14,144 bases of DNA, from assembly GCA_900551655.1 (NCBI GenBank), contig URWM01000012.1:1-14144 (forward strand), read 5' to 3'. The notes beneath the pieces are model-generated. The model made no database searches. It worked only from the letters and a program-made list of their open reading frames with translations, and was not told the origin of the DNA. A program made the position numbers and the translations under genes. This document shows, in pieces, positions 14,095-14,144 of the stretch (position 1 is the first letter of the stretch; the number at the start of each line of letters is the position of its first letter). The DNA comes from an uncultured Collinsella sp. (lineage in GTDB: Bacteria > Actinomycetota > Coriobacteriia > Coriobacteriales > Coriobacteriaceae).

Positions 14095-14144
14095 CTGTCT
14101 CTTATACACATCTGACGCTGCCGACGAAGGCTTAGGTGTAGATC
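14095..14144 (-). other. Illumina Nextera adapter (i5 side), not genomic
   Basis: CTGTCTCTTATACACATCT (14095-14113) is the Tn5 mosaic end in reverse orientation. It is followed by the rest of the Nextera Read 1 adapter (14114-14127), an 8-base index AGGCTTAG (14128-14135) and the start of the P5 arm (14136-14144). Genomic sequence ends at 14094, exactly at a purF codon boundary. Confidence 0.98.

Noticed and set aside
14095..14113. Transposon end (Tn5 mosaic end) as a sign of a real insertion
   Set aside because: Both mosaic ends are joined to Illumina adapter and index bases at the extreme contig ends, so they are library sequence.
13180..14115. Long plus-strand frame opposite purF, and similar frames opposite purM and purN (12219-13067, 11201-12055)
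   Set aside because: These are antisense shadows produced by the G/C-rich third positions of the pur genes; the first also ends in adapter-coded residues (LSLIHI).

Overview
The window is a stretch of moderately GC-rich bacterial chromosome, most probably from a Coriobacteriia member such as Collinsella (Actinomycetota). That guess rests on the style of the proteins: many short zinc-ribbon membrane proteins, an orphan AAA+/nuclease ATPase, and a purF-purM-purN block. No marker gene proves it. Bases 1-49 and 14095-14144 are not genomic. They are Illumina Nextera adapters with i7 and i5 index bases, so the piece is a whole assembled contig whose ends are artefacts and whose two end genes are truncated.

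Left part (50-4912, all minus strand). Reading in the direction of transcription, a zinc-ribbon protein with several membrane segments (4295-4912) and a zinc-ribbon, single-pass membrane protein with a large outer domain (2655-4145) come first. A tRNA-Ser(GCU)-like gene with several broken conserved features follows (2464-2553). Then, behind a TATAAT box, comes a short operon: an SPFH-domain protein with three C-terminal zinc ribbons (891-2266, split by an apparent -1 base frameshift), a four-helix membrane protein (177-878), and the first 24 codons of a zinc-ribbon protein cut by the adapter (50-122). This operon resembles the YdjG/YdjI part of the Bacillus PspA membrane-stress system.

Middle part (5052-7888, plus strand). 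Two divergently oriented genes lie here: an unrecognised protein ending in a Cys4 zinc finger plus putative HTH, and a DUF234-type ATPase with a C-terminal PD-(D/E)xK-like motif. The ATPase gene is preceded by a striking direct/inverted repeat over its putative promoter and followed by a strong terminator that also serves the converging minus-strand genes.

Right part. Two more zinc-ribbon single-pass membrane proteins (7930-9549 and 9551-10768) are tightly coupled on the minus strand. Upstream of them is a 450-bp gap with a possible 53-codon ORF or gene remnant and a perfect 16-bp terminator hairpin. The de novo purine genes purF (truncated), purM and purN then run leftward to the contig end.

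The main theme is a family of membrane proteins that share an identical N-terminal ribbon (Cys at 3, 6, 17 and 20). They sit beside an SPFH scaffold that carries the same ribbon three times at its C-terminus. A common envelope-associated assembly is an inference, not a demonstrated function.
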